Positions 15,919 to 24,520 of a DNA stretch of 41,405 nucleotides are shown here, one piece after another; the stretch's first letter is position 1; each line of letters begins with the position of its first letter. A program made the translations under genes and the position numbers. The notes below the pieces were generated by a model. That model did no database searches. It was given only the letters and a program-made list of their open reading frames with translations, and was not told where the DNA came from. This DNA is from an uncultured Prevotella sp. (GTDB lineage: Bacteria; Bacteroidota; Bacteroidia; Bacteroidales; Bacteroidaceae): NCBI GenBank assembly GCA_934203355.1, contig CAKPZC010000013.1, forward strand, positions 1 to 41,405, given 5' to 3'.

Positions 15919-16908
15919 ATGAAGAAATCATTAATTCTCGCACTCGCCGTACTCGCTACTACGGCGTTCGCAGCCACCCCGTCAAAGAAAGAGAAGAAAC
16001 AGAAGAAGAATGCAACCGAACAGCCTGCCCCCGTGCAGCTCATCAGCAAAAGCGACTCACTGAGCTACGCAGCTGGAATGTTCACCACACGCGGACTCAT
16101 GGACTATGTAAAGCAGAACTTCGGTGTCGACTCAACCAACATGCAGTCGTTCGTCGAGGGACTCAAAGAGGGCATCGCCCGCCGTGGCGACAAACAGTTC
16201 AACGCTCACAATGCCGGACTCCAGATTGCCCAGATGCTCGAGACACGTATCTTCCCTAATGTCAACAACGACGTAAAGAACACACCTCTCACTCTCGACA
16301 GCCTCACATTCAACGAAGGTTTTATAGCCGCCGTACTCGGTGACTCTACTGTAATGAGCCACGACGCTGCCGACAAGTATTTCCAGAGCACCATGCAGAC
16401 AGCTAAACACCAGGCTGAGGAAGCCTATAAAGCCGAAAACGAGGCTTGGCTGAAGCAGAACGCTACAAAGCCTGGCGTTGTAACTCTACCTTCAGGACTT
16501 CAATATAAGATTATCACAGAGGGCAAGGGAGCCGTTGCTTCAAAGGACGACGAGGTGACAGTACGCTACGAAGGACACACCATCGACGGCAATGAATTCG
16601 ACAGCAGCTACAAACGCAATCCCAACACCACAACATTCCGCCCCAACCAGGTGATAAAGGGATGGACAGAGGCTTTGTGCATGATGCCCGAAGGCAGCAA
16701 GTGGGAACTCTATATTCCACAAGACATCGCTTACGGAACACGCCGTGCCGGACAAATCAAACCCTATTCAACTCTTATTTTCACCGTTGAAGTGGTGAAA
16801 GTGGAGAAGAAGGCCGACAAGAAGGAAGAAACTATTGAGGCAGCAAAGCTTACCCCTGCCAAGAAGACTCCTGCCAAGAAGATGCCAGCACGCCGCTCAA
16901 AGAAGTAA
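15919..16908 (+). CDS. FKBP-type peptidyl-prolyl isomerase, secreted, Lys-rich tail
   Basis: A 329-residue paralogue of the two upstream genes. The signal peptide ends near AFAATPSKK (cleavage about residue 19), without a lipobox. A helical region (about 45-185, SDSLSYAAGMFTTRGLMDYV) precedes the FKBP domain at about 200-298 (VTVRYEGHTIDGNEFDSSYK, IKGWTEALCMMP, IPQDIAYGTRRAG). The C-terminus is a basic run of Lys, Pro and Ala (about 300-329, TPAKKTPAKKMPARRSKK) that the other two lack; it may bind an anionic partner such as nucleic acid or lipopolysaccharide. Probably periplasmic. Confidence 0.92.
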   Translation: MKKSLILALAVLATTAFAATPSKKEKKQKKNATEQPAPVQLISKSDSLSYAAGMFTTRGLMDYVKQNFGVDSTNMQSFVEGLKEGIARRGDKQFNAHNAGLQIAQMLETRIFPNVNNDVKNTPLTLDSLTFNEGFIAAVLGDSTVMSHDAADKYFQSTMQTAKHQAEEAYKAENEAWLKQNATKPGVVTLPSGLQYKIITEGKGAVASKDDEVTVRYEGHTIDGNEFDSSYKRNPNTTTFRPNQVIKGWTEALCMMPEGSKWELYIPQDIAYGTRRAGQIKPYSTLIFTVEVVKVEKKADKKEETIEAAKLTPAKKTPAKKMPARRSKK

Positions 16909-16913
16909 TTTTA

Positions 16914-16965
16914 TAGTTGACAAGTTGACAAGTTGACGAGTTGACGAGTAGACGAGGAGATTAGC
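16914..16965. repeat. GACAAGTTGACGAG-type repeat, second block
   Basis: Copies of AGTTGACAAGTTGACGA-like words directly after the third FKBP gene, of the same family as 13926-14095. The following 170 bases up to the small-RNA promoter are AT-rich with nothing recognised. Confidence 0.75.
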
Positions 16966-17133
16966 AGTACATTGACAATCATTGTTAACAAGTAATGCAA
17001 ATCTCCTTGTATACTACAATATATTCTTCAAACACTTTATCATAACAACAAACATCAATTGATAGTATAGTGACAATAAATAACTTGATATACGTCAATT
17101 TATTGCAAAATCTCGAAAAAAGACGACAATTTA

Positions 17134-17165
17134 TTTGCATTATAACAAACAAATCACTACCTTTG
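17134..17165 (+). promoter_or_regulatory. Promoter of the 6S-like RNA
   Basis: TTTG (17134-17137) and TACCTTTG (17158-17165) are exactly 20 bases apart, one of the best Bacteroidetes promoter matches in the window. No ATG-led gene follows for 360 bases, which points to an RNA product. Confidence 0.8.
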
Positions 17166-17170
17166 CAACG

Positions 17171-17380
17171 TGTTCGAGAGAATGCAATGTTTTTTCATTA
17201 GGTTAGTAGTTTGATAGATTTTAAGGTAAAGATTATGTTATTAGATTTTGAAACTATCGCAATGTTGGCCTAAGGTCATTTTTATGACTACTAAGGCTTT
17301 GCTTTAGCAAGAAATCCAACATTCGTTAACATTATTCTTTGAGAGGCCGGTGCGAGTGATTCGTGTCGTCCTTTTTTTTT
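17171..17380 (+). ncRNA. Probable 6S RNA (6S-Flavo-like) with its own terminator
   Basis: About 210 bases bounded by a strong promoter and an intrinsic terminator. The RNA can fold into one long rod. The outer stem pairs AGAAT (17179-17183) and AATGTT (17186-17191) with AACATT (17328-17333) and ATTCT (17334-17338). The distal stem pairs TTAGTAGT (17203-17210) with ACTACTAA (17287-17294). Between them is an open bubble, and a small hairpin TTGC-TTTA-GCAA (17299-17310) sits on its 3' strand. That plan is the hallmark of 6S RNA, which mimics an open promoter and sequesters sigma-A RNA polymerase in stationary phase. The 3' end is a GC-rich hairpin (17345-17371) with nine Ts. The family name is inference from structure. 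Confidence 0.62.
17345..17380 (+). terminator. Intrinsic terminator of the 6S-like RNA
   Basis: GGCCGGTGCGA pairs with TCGTGTCGTCC through GC and GU pairs and one mismatch, followed by nine Ts. Confidence 0.8.
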
Positions 17381-17491
17381 GCTCATATCCCAACGCCGTC
17401 ACCCCACCACCTCACATACAAACGAACCATACTAACACAACTCAGATACATTTTTTAATACGCAAAAATCATTTATCTCATTATTAATAAG

Positions 17492-17499
17492 TATTTTTG
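17492..17499 (+). promoter_or_regulatory. Candidate -7 box of the dut operon
   Basis: TATTTTTG lies 30 bases before the dut ATG and matches TAnnTTTG. The upstream element is A/T-rich without a clear TTTG. Confidence 0.5.
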
Positions 17500-17528
17500 C
17501 ATTTTAAAAGCTTATACACATTATTATT

Positions 17529-17966
17529 ATGGTAAAAATAAAGATTATAAACCGCGGTTCACAACAGCTGCCAACATACGCCACACCACAGAGCGCAGGA
17601 ATGGACTTACGCGCTAATATCACCGAACCGATTGTTCTACATCCAATGGAACGACGCATCATACCCACTGGACTCTTCATGGCACTGCCCGAAGGCTACG
17701 AAGCACAAGTGCGACCACGCTCAGGACTCGCCCTTAAACACGGCATCACCGTGCTCAACTCGCCTGGAACCATCGACGCCGACTACCGAGGCGAACTGGG
17801 AGTGTTACTCATTAACCTATCGACCGTCGACTTCACCATAACCGCTGGTGAACGAATAGCACAAATGGTGATAGCACGCCACGAGCAGGGCGAGTTTGAG
17901 GTAGTGGAAGAACTCGATCAAACCGAACGCGGAGCAGGTGGCTATGGACACACCGGAGTGAAATAA
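17529..17966 (+). CDS. dut: Deoxyuridine 5'-triphosphate nucleotidohydrolase
   Basis: A 145-residue trimeric-type dUTPase that converts dUTP to dUMP and pyrophosphate, keeping uracil out of DNA and feeding dTMP synthesis. All five family motifs are present: [25 protein letters not shown] (catalytic aspartate region), GERIAQMV and [10 protein letters not shown]. The last has Tyr where Phe is usual. First gene of a four-gene run with the TPR protein (15-base gap), the DUF4292 lipoprotein and the EnvC-like protein. Confidence 0.96.
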   Translation: MVKIKIINRGSQQLPTYATPQSAGMDLRANITEPIVLHPMERRIIPTGLFMALPEGYEAQVRPRSGLALKHGITVLNSPGTIDADYRGELGVLLINLSTVDFTITAGERIAQMVIARHEQGEFEVVEELDQTERGAGGYGHTGVK

Positions 17967-17981
17967 CTATCCACAAACATC

Positions 17982-19784
17982 ATGAACCCATACAAGAACT
18001 CTATACTCGCAATCAGCACCGCGGCAATGCTCACCATTGCCACTGCGGCTGCAAGCCGGACGACTGCCCATACACAAGCCAAGACTGTGAGAAACACCGT
18101 CTCAGCCGACACCATGAGCCTGCCCGCCGACTCGCTAATCGCAGCAACACCGCTGTTCGACCGACTTTACCTCGAAGCCGTCACACAGCAACTCGCCGGC
18201 AACGACTCCACTGCCATGACACTGCTCGACTCATGCGCCAAACTGCGCCCCGACGCTGCCGAAGTGTACTACCAACAGGCAAAACACTATATCAACACTG
18301 GCATCGACTCCCTCGCTACACGATGTCTGGAACGAGCCGCCGAACTACAACCAGGCAACGACACCTACCAAGAAAGCGTAGCAGAGACATACATTAGACG
18401 ACGCGACTACGACAGTGCCATAAAGGCATACGAGAACCTCTACTCACACCAACGCGAGCGCACCGACGTGCTCGATATTCTCGTCAGACTCTATCAGGCA
18501 AAGAAGGACTTCCGACACATGATATCCACGATAGAACGCATGGAGCAAATCGACGGAGAAAGCGACGAACTCACCTTTACTAAGATGAGCATCTACGAGC
18601 AGATGCACGACACGAAAAATGCCTACCGCATGCTGAAAAGGCTCACCGACGAGCATCCCAACGAACCCAATTATAAGGTGATGCTCGGCAACTGGCTCAT
18701 GAACCACAACCGTAAGCCAGAGGCATTCGAACTCTTCAAAAACGCACTGGAAGACGACAGCGACAACGAGTTTGCCCTGAACTCGCTCTACGACTACTAT
18801 CGCTCCGAAGGTAACAACGCCGAGGCAGACCGACTGCGCGACAATATCCTGTTCAGCACCAAAACCGAATCCAACACTAAAGTCACCATGCTACAACAGG
18901 CTATACGCGAGAGCGAACAACAAGGGGGCGACAGCCTGCCCGTGCTAAAACTCTTCGACCGCACCATAGCATCAACACCCAAAGCTACCGACATTGCCAA
19001 TATGAAGGCTATGTACATGAAACTGAAAAAGATGCCCAACGACTCTGTGAACGCCGTCTTCCAAAGCGTACTCGCCATCGAGCCTGACAACACCACGGCA
19101 CGCCTTAACATAATACAGAACATTTGGACAGAAAACAAATGGGACGAGGTGATAAAACTCAGTAGCGAGGGAACACAATACAACCCTGAGGACATGGCTT
19201 TCTACTACTTCCTCGGACTCGCCTACTATCAGACCGACCGCGAAGACCAAGCTCTCGACGCATTCAAACGCGGTGTGAGCGAAATCAACGACGACAGCAA
19301 CCCAGATATCGTGGCCGACTTCTATGCTTTGATGGGCGACATTCTATACAAGAAGAAACGCCCCGAGGAGGCTTTCGCAGCCTACGACTCGTGCCTGCAA
19401 TGGAAGGACGATAACCTCATGGCTCTCAACAATTATGCATATTATCTCTCCGAGATGAAACGCGACTTGAAGAAAGCAGAACAAATGAGCGCAAAAACAA
19501 TCAAAGCCGAGCCAACTAACGCCACTTATATCGACACCTACGCTTGGATTCTGTTCCTACAGAAACGCTACGAGGAGGCAAAAGCCTATATCGACCGCGC
19601 CATTGAAAACGACTCCGACTCCACACAAGCACCCTCGGCGGTGGTGCTGGAACATGCCGGCGACATCTACTGTATGTGCGGCGACACCGAACACGCCACT
19701 CAACTGTGGCAGAAAGCCTTGAAAGCCGGAGGCGACAAGGCCGTGCTCACAAGAAAAATAAAAACAAAGAAAATAGAACAATAG
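17982..19784 (+). CDS. Exported tetratricopeptide repeat protein
   Basis: A 600-residue TPR protein. A signal peptide ends around residue 23-30 (LTIATAAASRTTAH), without a lipobox. TPR-like pairs run through nearly the whole chain, for example AEVYYQQAKHYINTGIDSLA, YDSAIKAYENLYSHQ, MAFYYFLGLAYYQTDREDQA, PEEAFAAYDSCLQW and YEEAKAYIDRAIEND. This suggests a periplasmic protein-interaction scaffold. It ends four bases before the DUF4292 lipoprotein gene, so the two are likely translated together. The exact function is not known; the neighbours suggest an envelope role. Confidence 0.88.
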   Translation: MNPYKNSILAISTAAMLTIATAAASRTTAHTQAKTVRNTVSADTMSLPADSLIAATPLFDRLYLEAVTQQLAGNDSTAMTLLDSCAKLRPDAAEVYYQQAKHYINTGIDSLATRCLERAAELQPGNDTYQESVAETYIRRRDYDSAIKAYENLYSHQRERTDVLDILVRLYQAKKDFRHMISTIERMEQIDGESDELTFTKMSIYEQMHDTKNAYRMLKRLTDEHPNEPNYKVMLGNWLMNHNRKPEAFELFKNALEDDSDNEFALNSLYDYYRSEGNNAEADRLRDNILFSTKTESNTKVTMLQQAIRESEQQGGDSLPVLKLFDRTIASTPKATDIANMKAMYMKLKKMPNDSVNAVFQSVLAIEPDNTTARLNIIQNIWTENKWDEVIKLSSEGTQYNPEDMAFYYFLGLAYYQTDREDQALDAFKRGVSEINDDSNPDIVADFYALMGDILYKKKRPEEAFAAYDSCLQWKDDNLMALNNYAYYLSEMKRDLKKAEQMSAKTIKAEPTNATYIDTYAWILFLQKRYEEAKAYIDRAIENDSDSTQAPSAVVLEHAGDIYCMCGDTEHATQLWQKALKAGGDKAVLTRKIKTKKIEQ

Positions 19785-19788
19785 CGAA

Positions 19789-20682
19789 ATGAAAAGATTT
19801 CTTCCTCTCATCGCCACAATCCTCCTACTGGCATCCTGTGCCAGCAAGAAAATTGTCAGCGACAACATAACTACCCCATCCACCTCACACCCCACAAAAA
19901 ACAACAATAACAACACCTCAAACGCCGAGCAAACAGCATTTCTGCACCGCATCATAGCCAACCAGCAGACTGCCAATAACATCGTGGCATCGGCAAGTTT
20001 CCAACTTGTGGGCGGTGGCAAGGACCTTAGTTGCGACGGCAAATTCTCAATGCGCCGCGACGAGATGATACGCCTGCAACTGCTGCTGCCAATCATACGC
20101 TCCGAGATAGCACGCATCGACTTCACTCCAGAATATGTGCTGCTCGTCGACCGATTCCACAAGGAGTATATCAAGGCATCATACAAAGAAGTGAGCTTCC
20201 TCGCCGACAACGGCATCTCGTTCTACTCGCTCCAGGCGCTGTTTTGGAATCAGCTATTCTTGCCAGGTGAGAAAACTGTGAGCGACAACATGCTCAAGAA
20301 GTTCGCTTGCAACCTCGCCAACGCTGTTGCCACAGTGCCAGTGACCCACAAGAACGGAAACATCAGCTATGAGTGGACCGCCGACAAGACAACGGCTCAG
20401 ATAAAAGCTGCCAACATAAGCTACAAAAGCGCACAAACCGGCACATCGTCGTTACAATGGACCTACGGCAACTTCAAAACACTGGGCGGCAAGACATTCC
20501 CTTTATCACAACAGTTCACCGTCAACACCGTCATCAACGGTAAAAAGCAACAGGCGAAACTTACCATCGACATGAACTCCGCCAAGAACTCATCCGACTG
20601 GGACACAAACACCGAGCTGTCGTCGAAATATAAAAAGATAGAGGCCAAGGACATACTCAAGAAACTCCTGTCAATACAATAA
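19789..20682 (+). CDS. DUF4292 lipoprotein
   Basis: A 297-residue lipoprotein with lipobox LLASC (C17). The mature part begins with a Thr/Ser/Asn-rich linker, including a run of Asn around 40. The body matches the Bacteroidetes DUF4292 family, with FQLVGGGKDLSCDGKFSMRR, IRLQLLLPIIRSEIARIDFT and EYVLLVDRFHKEYIKASY. Those beta-rich segments resemble the LolA/LolB lipid-binding fold, so a role in lipoprotein or lipid handling at the outer membrane is plausible (inference). It sits between the TPR gene and the EnvC-like gene. Confidence 0.85.
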   Translation: MKRFLPLIATILLLASCASKKIVSDNITTPSTSHPTKNNNNNTSNAEQTAFLHRIIANQQTANNIVASASFQLVGGGKDLSCDGKFSMRRDEMIRLQLLLPIIRSEIARIDFTPEYVLLVDRFHKEYIKASYKEVSFLADNGISFYSLQALFWNQLFLPGEKTVSDNMLKKFACNLANAVATVPVTHKNGNISYEWTADKTTAQIKAANISYKSAQTGTSSLQWTYGNFKTLGGKTFPLSQQFTVNTVINGKKQQAKLTIDMNSAKNSSDWDTNTELSSKYKKIEAKDILKKLLSIQ

Positions 20683-20737
20683 ACCGGGAGAAGGGACAAC
20701 ACAACGTCCCCGACATAAAAATACCCTACATAAAGAA

Positions 20738-22582
20738 ATGAAGCAATATATCATCTGCGCTCTCGCCGCCGCACTTCTCGCCTCACCGGCCAACAACGCC
20801 ACGGCGCAACAGAAACGCACTACACAAGCCACAAAGAAGACTGCCACCAACAAAAGAACCGCAGCCAACAAAAAGACCGTCTCCGCTAAGAACGCTACAA
20901 CCAAAAAAGCCAAGAAAACGGCAACTAAGAAAAAGACTGTGGCAAAGAAGGGCAAGAAAACTGCAAAGCCCAACTATTCCACCGAAGAGATACGCGGACT
21001 ACAGTCGAAACGCTCTGCCATGCAAAAGGAAATAAAGAAACAAGAGGCCGCGCTACGAGCCAACCAAGCCGACGTGAAGAAACGTCTGAGCGACCTCATG
21101 GTCATAAACAGCGAAATCGACAAGCACCAAAAGAATCTTGACGGTATTCAGAAAGACATACACCACATCGACGGCAACATTGGAATACTCAACGCTCAGC
21201 TCACAACACTGCAAGAGCAACTTGCCGACCGAAAGGCGAAATACGTGAAGTCTATGCGCTACATGACACGCAAACACTCCATGCAGGACCGACTGATGTT
21301 CATCTTCTCTGCCAAGAACTTCGCACAAATGTACCGACGACTGAGATTCGTGCGCGAATATGCATCATGGCAGAAGGCGCAGGGCGAGATGGTGAAAGCC
21401 AAACAAACACAGGTGAACGAAAAACACCAACAACTGCAACAAGTCAAGGGACAAAAGAGCGACATGCTATATAAAGGACAGCAGGAGCGCAAACAGCTTG
21501 AGGGCAAACAGCAGGAACAACAGACAGTGGTCAACTCGCTGCAAAAGCAACAGAAAACCATCCAAAAGGTCATAGCCCAACAACGCAAGGATGCCAACGC
21601 CATAAACTCACAAATCGAGCGACTCATTGCCATAGAGGTTGAAAAAGCACGTGTGCGCGCCGCCGAAGAAGCCAAACGAAAAGCTGCCGAAGAGGCTGCC
21701 GCAAAGAAGAGGCGCGAGGAAGAACTCGCACGACGAAAGGCTGCCGCAGAAAAGGCACGACTCGAAAACGAACGCCGACTGCGCGAGGCACGCGAGGCAG
21801 AAGAACGGGCTAAAGCCGAGGCTAAGGCAGCGCAAGAACGCGAAGCCGCAAGAGCCGAAGCACAACGTCAACGCGAAGCAGAAGCACAAAGGGCACAAGC
21901 CGAGGCACAAAAAGCCCAAGTCGAGAACAGAATGAAGGATGCCGAGCGACGCCGAAAAGAGGCAGAACAGAAACGCAAGGCACAGGCAGAGGCAGAAGCA
22001 GCAGCCGCACGAGCCGCCGAACAGAAAGCTATAGCCGAGCAAAAGGCACGCGAAGCTGAGGCACAACGCCAGGCCATGGAACGCAAGGCTAAAGCCGACG
22101 AGCAACGTCAGGCTAAGGAAATTGCCGAAGCCAAGAAAAAAGTAGAAGAGAGCCGCACCATGTCGTCGGTCGACCGAATGATGTCGGGCGGATTCGAGTC
22201 GAACAAGGGTCGACTGCCTATGCCAATCACGGGTAGCGCACGCATAGTAAGCCACTACGGACAGAATTCAGTGGCAGGACTCTCGGGAGTGACCATCGAC
22301 AACAAGGGTATCAACATCATGGGACAATCGGGATGCCAAGCACGTGCCATCTACGACGGCGAGGTGAGCGCAGTGTTCGGCTACGGCGGCACCTACGTGG
22401 TCATGGTGCGCCACGGTGCCTACATCTCAGTCTACTGCAACCTGCGCTCCGTGAGCGTAAGCCGCGGACAAAAGGTAAGCACACGACAGACTCTTGGAGC
22501 GGTGGCATCCGACAACATCTTGCAGTTCCAACTCCGAAAAATGCAAAACAGGCTCAATCCCGAGGCGTGGATTGGACGATAA
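20738..22582 (+). CDS. EnvC-like murein hydrolase activator with degenerate LytM domain
   Basis: A 614-residue secreted protein. Signal peptide about 1-23 (ALLASPANNATAQQ). A Lys/Thr/Ala-rich linker (about 25-75) is followed by EnvC-type coiled coils (about 82-290). A long Ala/Glu/Arg/Lys helix spans about 290-470, and a C-terminal LytM/M23 domain about 495-614. In active M23 enzymes the metal ligands lie in HxGxD and HxH motifs. Here the matching places read NKGINI, VYCNLRSV and ILQFQLRK, so the His and Asp ligands are missing. That is the EnvC/NlpD pattern: a non-catalytic activator of cell-division amidases. The Arg/Ala helix is longer than in E. coli EnvC. Confidence 0.87.
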   Translation: MKQYIICALAAALLASPANNATAQQKRTTQATKKTATNKRTAANKKTVSAKNATTKKAKKTATKKKTVAKKGKKTAKPNYSTEEIRGLQSKRSAMQKEIKKQEAALRANQADVKKRLSDLMVINSEIDKHQKNLDGIQKDIHHIDGNIGILNAQLTTLQEQLADRKAKYVKSMRYMTRKHSMQDRLMFIFSAKNFAQMYRRLRFVREYASWQKAQGEMVKAKQTQVNEKHQQLQQVKGQKSDMLYKGQQERKQLEGKQQEQQTVVNSLQKQQKTIQKVIAQQRKDANAINSQIERLIAIEVEKARVRAAEEAKRKAAEEAAAKKRREEELARRKAAAEKARLENERRLREAREAEERAKAEAKAAQEREAARAEAQRQREAEAQRAQAEAQKAQVENRMKDAERRRKEAEQKRKAQAEAEAAAARAAEQKAIAEQKAREAEAQRQAMERKAKADEQRQAKEIAEAKKKVEESRTMSSVDRMMSGGFESNKGRLPMPITGSARIVSHYGQNSVAGLSGVTIDNKGINIMGQSGCQARAIYDGEVSAVFGYGGTYVVMVRHGAYISVYCNLRSVSVSRGQKVSTRQTLGAVASDNILQFQLRKMQNRLNPEAWIGR

Positions 22583-22677
22583 TATCATAGAACTCGATAT
22601 TAAAACACGAATGCTGCATACATTATCTTGACATATACAGGTAAATAGACCTATCTCGATAGAAAATGCAGAAAATA

Positions 22678-22709
22678 TTTGTATACGTTGCGAAAAATTT
22701 GTAATTTTG
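22678..22709 (+). promoter_or_regulatory. Promoter of rimP-nusA-infB
   Basis: TTTG (22678-22681) and TAATTTTG (22702-22709) are exactly 20 bases apart, an ideal Bacteroidetes promoter. Transcription would begin near 22715. Confidence 0.8.
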
Positions 22710-22723
22710 CATCGTTCAGTGGA

Positions 22724-22755
22724 ATGAGGGGCTCCGAGAGAGCTCCTCATTTTTT
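22724..22755 (+). terminator. Leader terminator/attenuator before rimP
   Basis: A perfect 11-base-pair stem including one GU pair (ATGAGGGGCTC, 22724-22734, with GAGCTCCTCAT, 22740-22750) around CGAGA is followed by TTTTTATT. It begins about 10 bases after the expected start of transcription and ends 18 bases before the rimP ATG. An intrinsic terminator at this place must be read through for the operon to be expressed, so it is a candidate attenuator. Confidence 0.72.
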
Positions 22756-22773
22756 ATTCTCTAATATATATAT

Positions 22774-23241
22774 ATGATAGACAAAAACACCGTAAAAAGT
22801 ATCGTAGAAGAGTGGCTTGACGGCAAGGAGTATTTTCTTGTCGACATCGAAGTAAGCCCCGACGACCGCATCGTAGTAGAGATCGATCATGCCGACGGCG
22901 TGTGGATTGAGGACTGCGTAGAACTGAGCCGTTACATCGAAGACCACCTGAGCCGCGACGAGGAGGATTATGAACTCGAAGTAGGCTCCGCCGGACTAGG
23001 ACAACCCTTCAAAGTGCCGCAGCAGTACCACTGCTTCATGGGCAAGGAAGTGGAGGTGCTCGACGCCGACGGCAAGAAATACAAGGGCATCCTGAAGAAC
23101 GTTGAAGGCAACGACTTCACAGTCACGGTGCAAGAGAAACAGAAGGTGGAAGGCAAGAAGCGCCCGCAACTCGTGGAGGTGGATCGCAACTTCCAGATGG
23201 ACAAGGTGAAATATACAAAATACTTAATAAATTTCAAATAA
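22774..23241 (+). CDS. rimP: Ribosome maturation factor RimP
   Basis: A 155-residue RimP, required for 30S subunit maturation. The N-terminal alpha/beta domain has YFLVDIEVSPDDRIVVEIDH and DCVELSRYIEDHL, with the family motif YELEVGSAGLGQPFK near 72-86. The C-terminal small beta-barrel has FMGKEVEVLDADGKKYKGIL. The usual E-V-S-S-P-G-L-D motif is changed to EVGSAGLGQ, as in other Bacteroidetes. It starts 18 bases after the leader terminator and is followed three bases later by nusA. Confidence 0.94.
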   Translation: MIDKNTVKSIVEEWLDGKEYFLVDIEVSPDDRIVVEIDHADGVWIEDCVELSRYIEDHLSRDEEDYELEVGSAGLGQPFKVPQQYHCFMGKEVEVLDADGKKYKGILKNVEGNDFTVTVQEKQKVEGKKRPQLVEVDRNFQMDKVKYTKYLINFK

Positions 23242-23244
23242 GCT

Positions 23245-24507
23245 ATGGCAGCAGCAAAGAAAGACGATGTAGTGAGCATGTTCGACTCATTTAAGGAATT
23301 TAAAGAGACAAAGAACATCGACCGCACCACTCTTGTGAGCGTTCTGGAAGAGAGCTTCCGCAACGTTCTGGCTAAGATTTTCGGAAGCGACGAGAACTTC
23401 GACGTTATCGTGAACCCCGACAAGGGCGACTTCGAAATCTACCGCAACCGCGTGGTTGTGGCCGACGGCGAAGTGGAAGACGAGAACAAGCAGATTGCAC
23501 TCAAGGAGGCACGCAAGATAGAACCCGACTACGAGGTGGGCGAGGACGTGTCGGAACGTGTGGAGTTTGCCAAGTTTGGCCGCCGCGCAATCCTCAACTT
23601 GCGCCAGACTCTCGCCTCTAAGATTCTTGAGCTTGAGCACGACTCGCTCTACAACAAATACAAGGACCGCGTAGGCCAGGTGATAGCAGCCGAGGTCTAT
23701 CAGGTATGGAAGCGCGAGGTGCTCGTTGTCGACGACGAGAACAACGAGCTCATACTGCCCAAGGCAGAGCAAATCCCTGCCGACCAATACCGCAAGGGCG
23801 AGACCATACGCGCCGTCATCGAGCGCGTGGACAACGAGAACAACAACCCCAAGATTATCCTCTCGCGCACAAGTCCAACTTTCCTGCAGCGCCTCCTGGA
23901 AGCTGAGGTGCCCGAGATTGCCGAGGGCCTCATCGCAATACGCCGCATAGCACGAATGCCGGGCGAGCGAGCCAAGATAGCAGTAGAGAGCTTCGACGAG
24001 CGCATAGACCCCGTAGGAGCATGCGTCGGAGTGAAGGGTAGCCGCGTGCACGGCATCGTGCGCGAACTCTGCAACGAGAATATCGACGTCATCAACTATA
24101 CCGCCAACACCAAGCTCTTCATACAGCGCGCACTCGCGCCTGCCAAGGTGTCGACAATCAATATCGACGAGGAGAACAAGAAGGCAGAGGTATACCTCAA
24201 GCCTGAGGAAGTAAGCCTCGCTATCGGACGTGGCGGAATGAACATCAAGCTCGCCTCTATGCTCACAGAATACACCATCGACGTATTCCGCGAGGTTAAC
24301 GGCGACGAGGCAGACGAGGACATCTACCTCGACGAGTTCTCCGACGAAATCGACCAGTGGGTTATCGACGCCATCAAGGGCATCGGTCTCGACACTGCAA
24401 AGGCTGTGCTCAACGCACCACGCGACATGCTCGTTGAGAAGGCCGACCTCGAGGAGGAGACCGTTGACAACGTGCTCAAGGTGCTGCGAGCTGAGTTTGA
24501 AAACTAA
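23245..24507 (+). CDS. nusA: Transcription elongation/termination factor NusA
   Basis: A 420-residue NusA. The RNA-polymerase-binding N-terminal domain (about 1-125) is followed by an S1 domain (about 130-200, VGQVIAAEVYQVWKREVLVV). KH1 and KH2 domains follow, with the hallmark DPVGACVGVKGSRVHGIVREL and the second KH LAIGRGGMNIKLASML. A short C-terminal helix-hairpin-helix (IKGIGLDTAKAVLNAP) is present. NusA slows RNA polymerase and strengthens intrinsic terminators, which matters because an intrinsic terminator lies in this operon's own leader. rimP-nusA-infB is a widely conserved order. Confidence 0.96.
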   Translation: MAAAKKDDVVSMFDSFKEFKETKNIDRTTLVSVLEESFRNVLAKIFGSDENFDVIVNPDKGDFEIYRNRVVVADGEVEDENKQIALKEARKIEPDYEVGEDVSERVEFAKFGRRAILNLRQTLASKILELEHDSLYNKYKDRVGQVIAAEVYQVWKREVLVVDDENNELILPKAEQIPADQYRKGETIRAVIERVDNENNNPKIILSRTSPTFLQRLLEAEVPEIAEGLIAIRRIARMPGERAKIAVESFDERIDPVGACVGVKGSRVHGIVRELCNENIDVINYTANTKLFIQRALAPAKVSTINIDEENKKAEVYLKPEEVSLAIGRGGMNIKLASMLTEYTIDVFREVNGDEADEDIYLDEFSDEIDQWVIDAIKGIGLDTAKAVLNAPRDMLVEKADLEEETVDNVLKVLRAEFEN

Positions 24508-24520
24508 GCAGAATACCATA

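Noticed and set aside
22583..22773. A tRNA gene before rimP, as metY in enterobacteria
   Set aside because: No cloverleaf or tRNA-like ends are visible; the stem there is a terminator.
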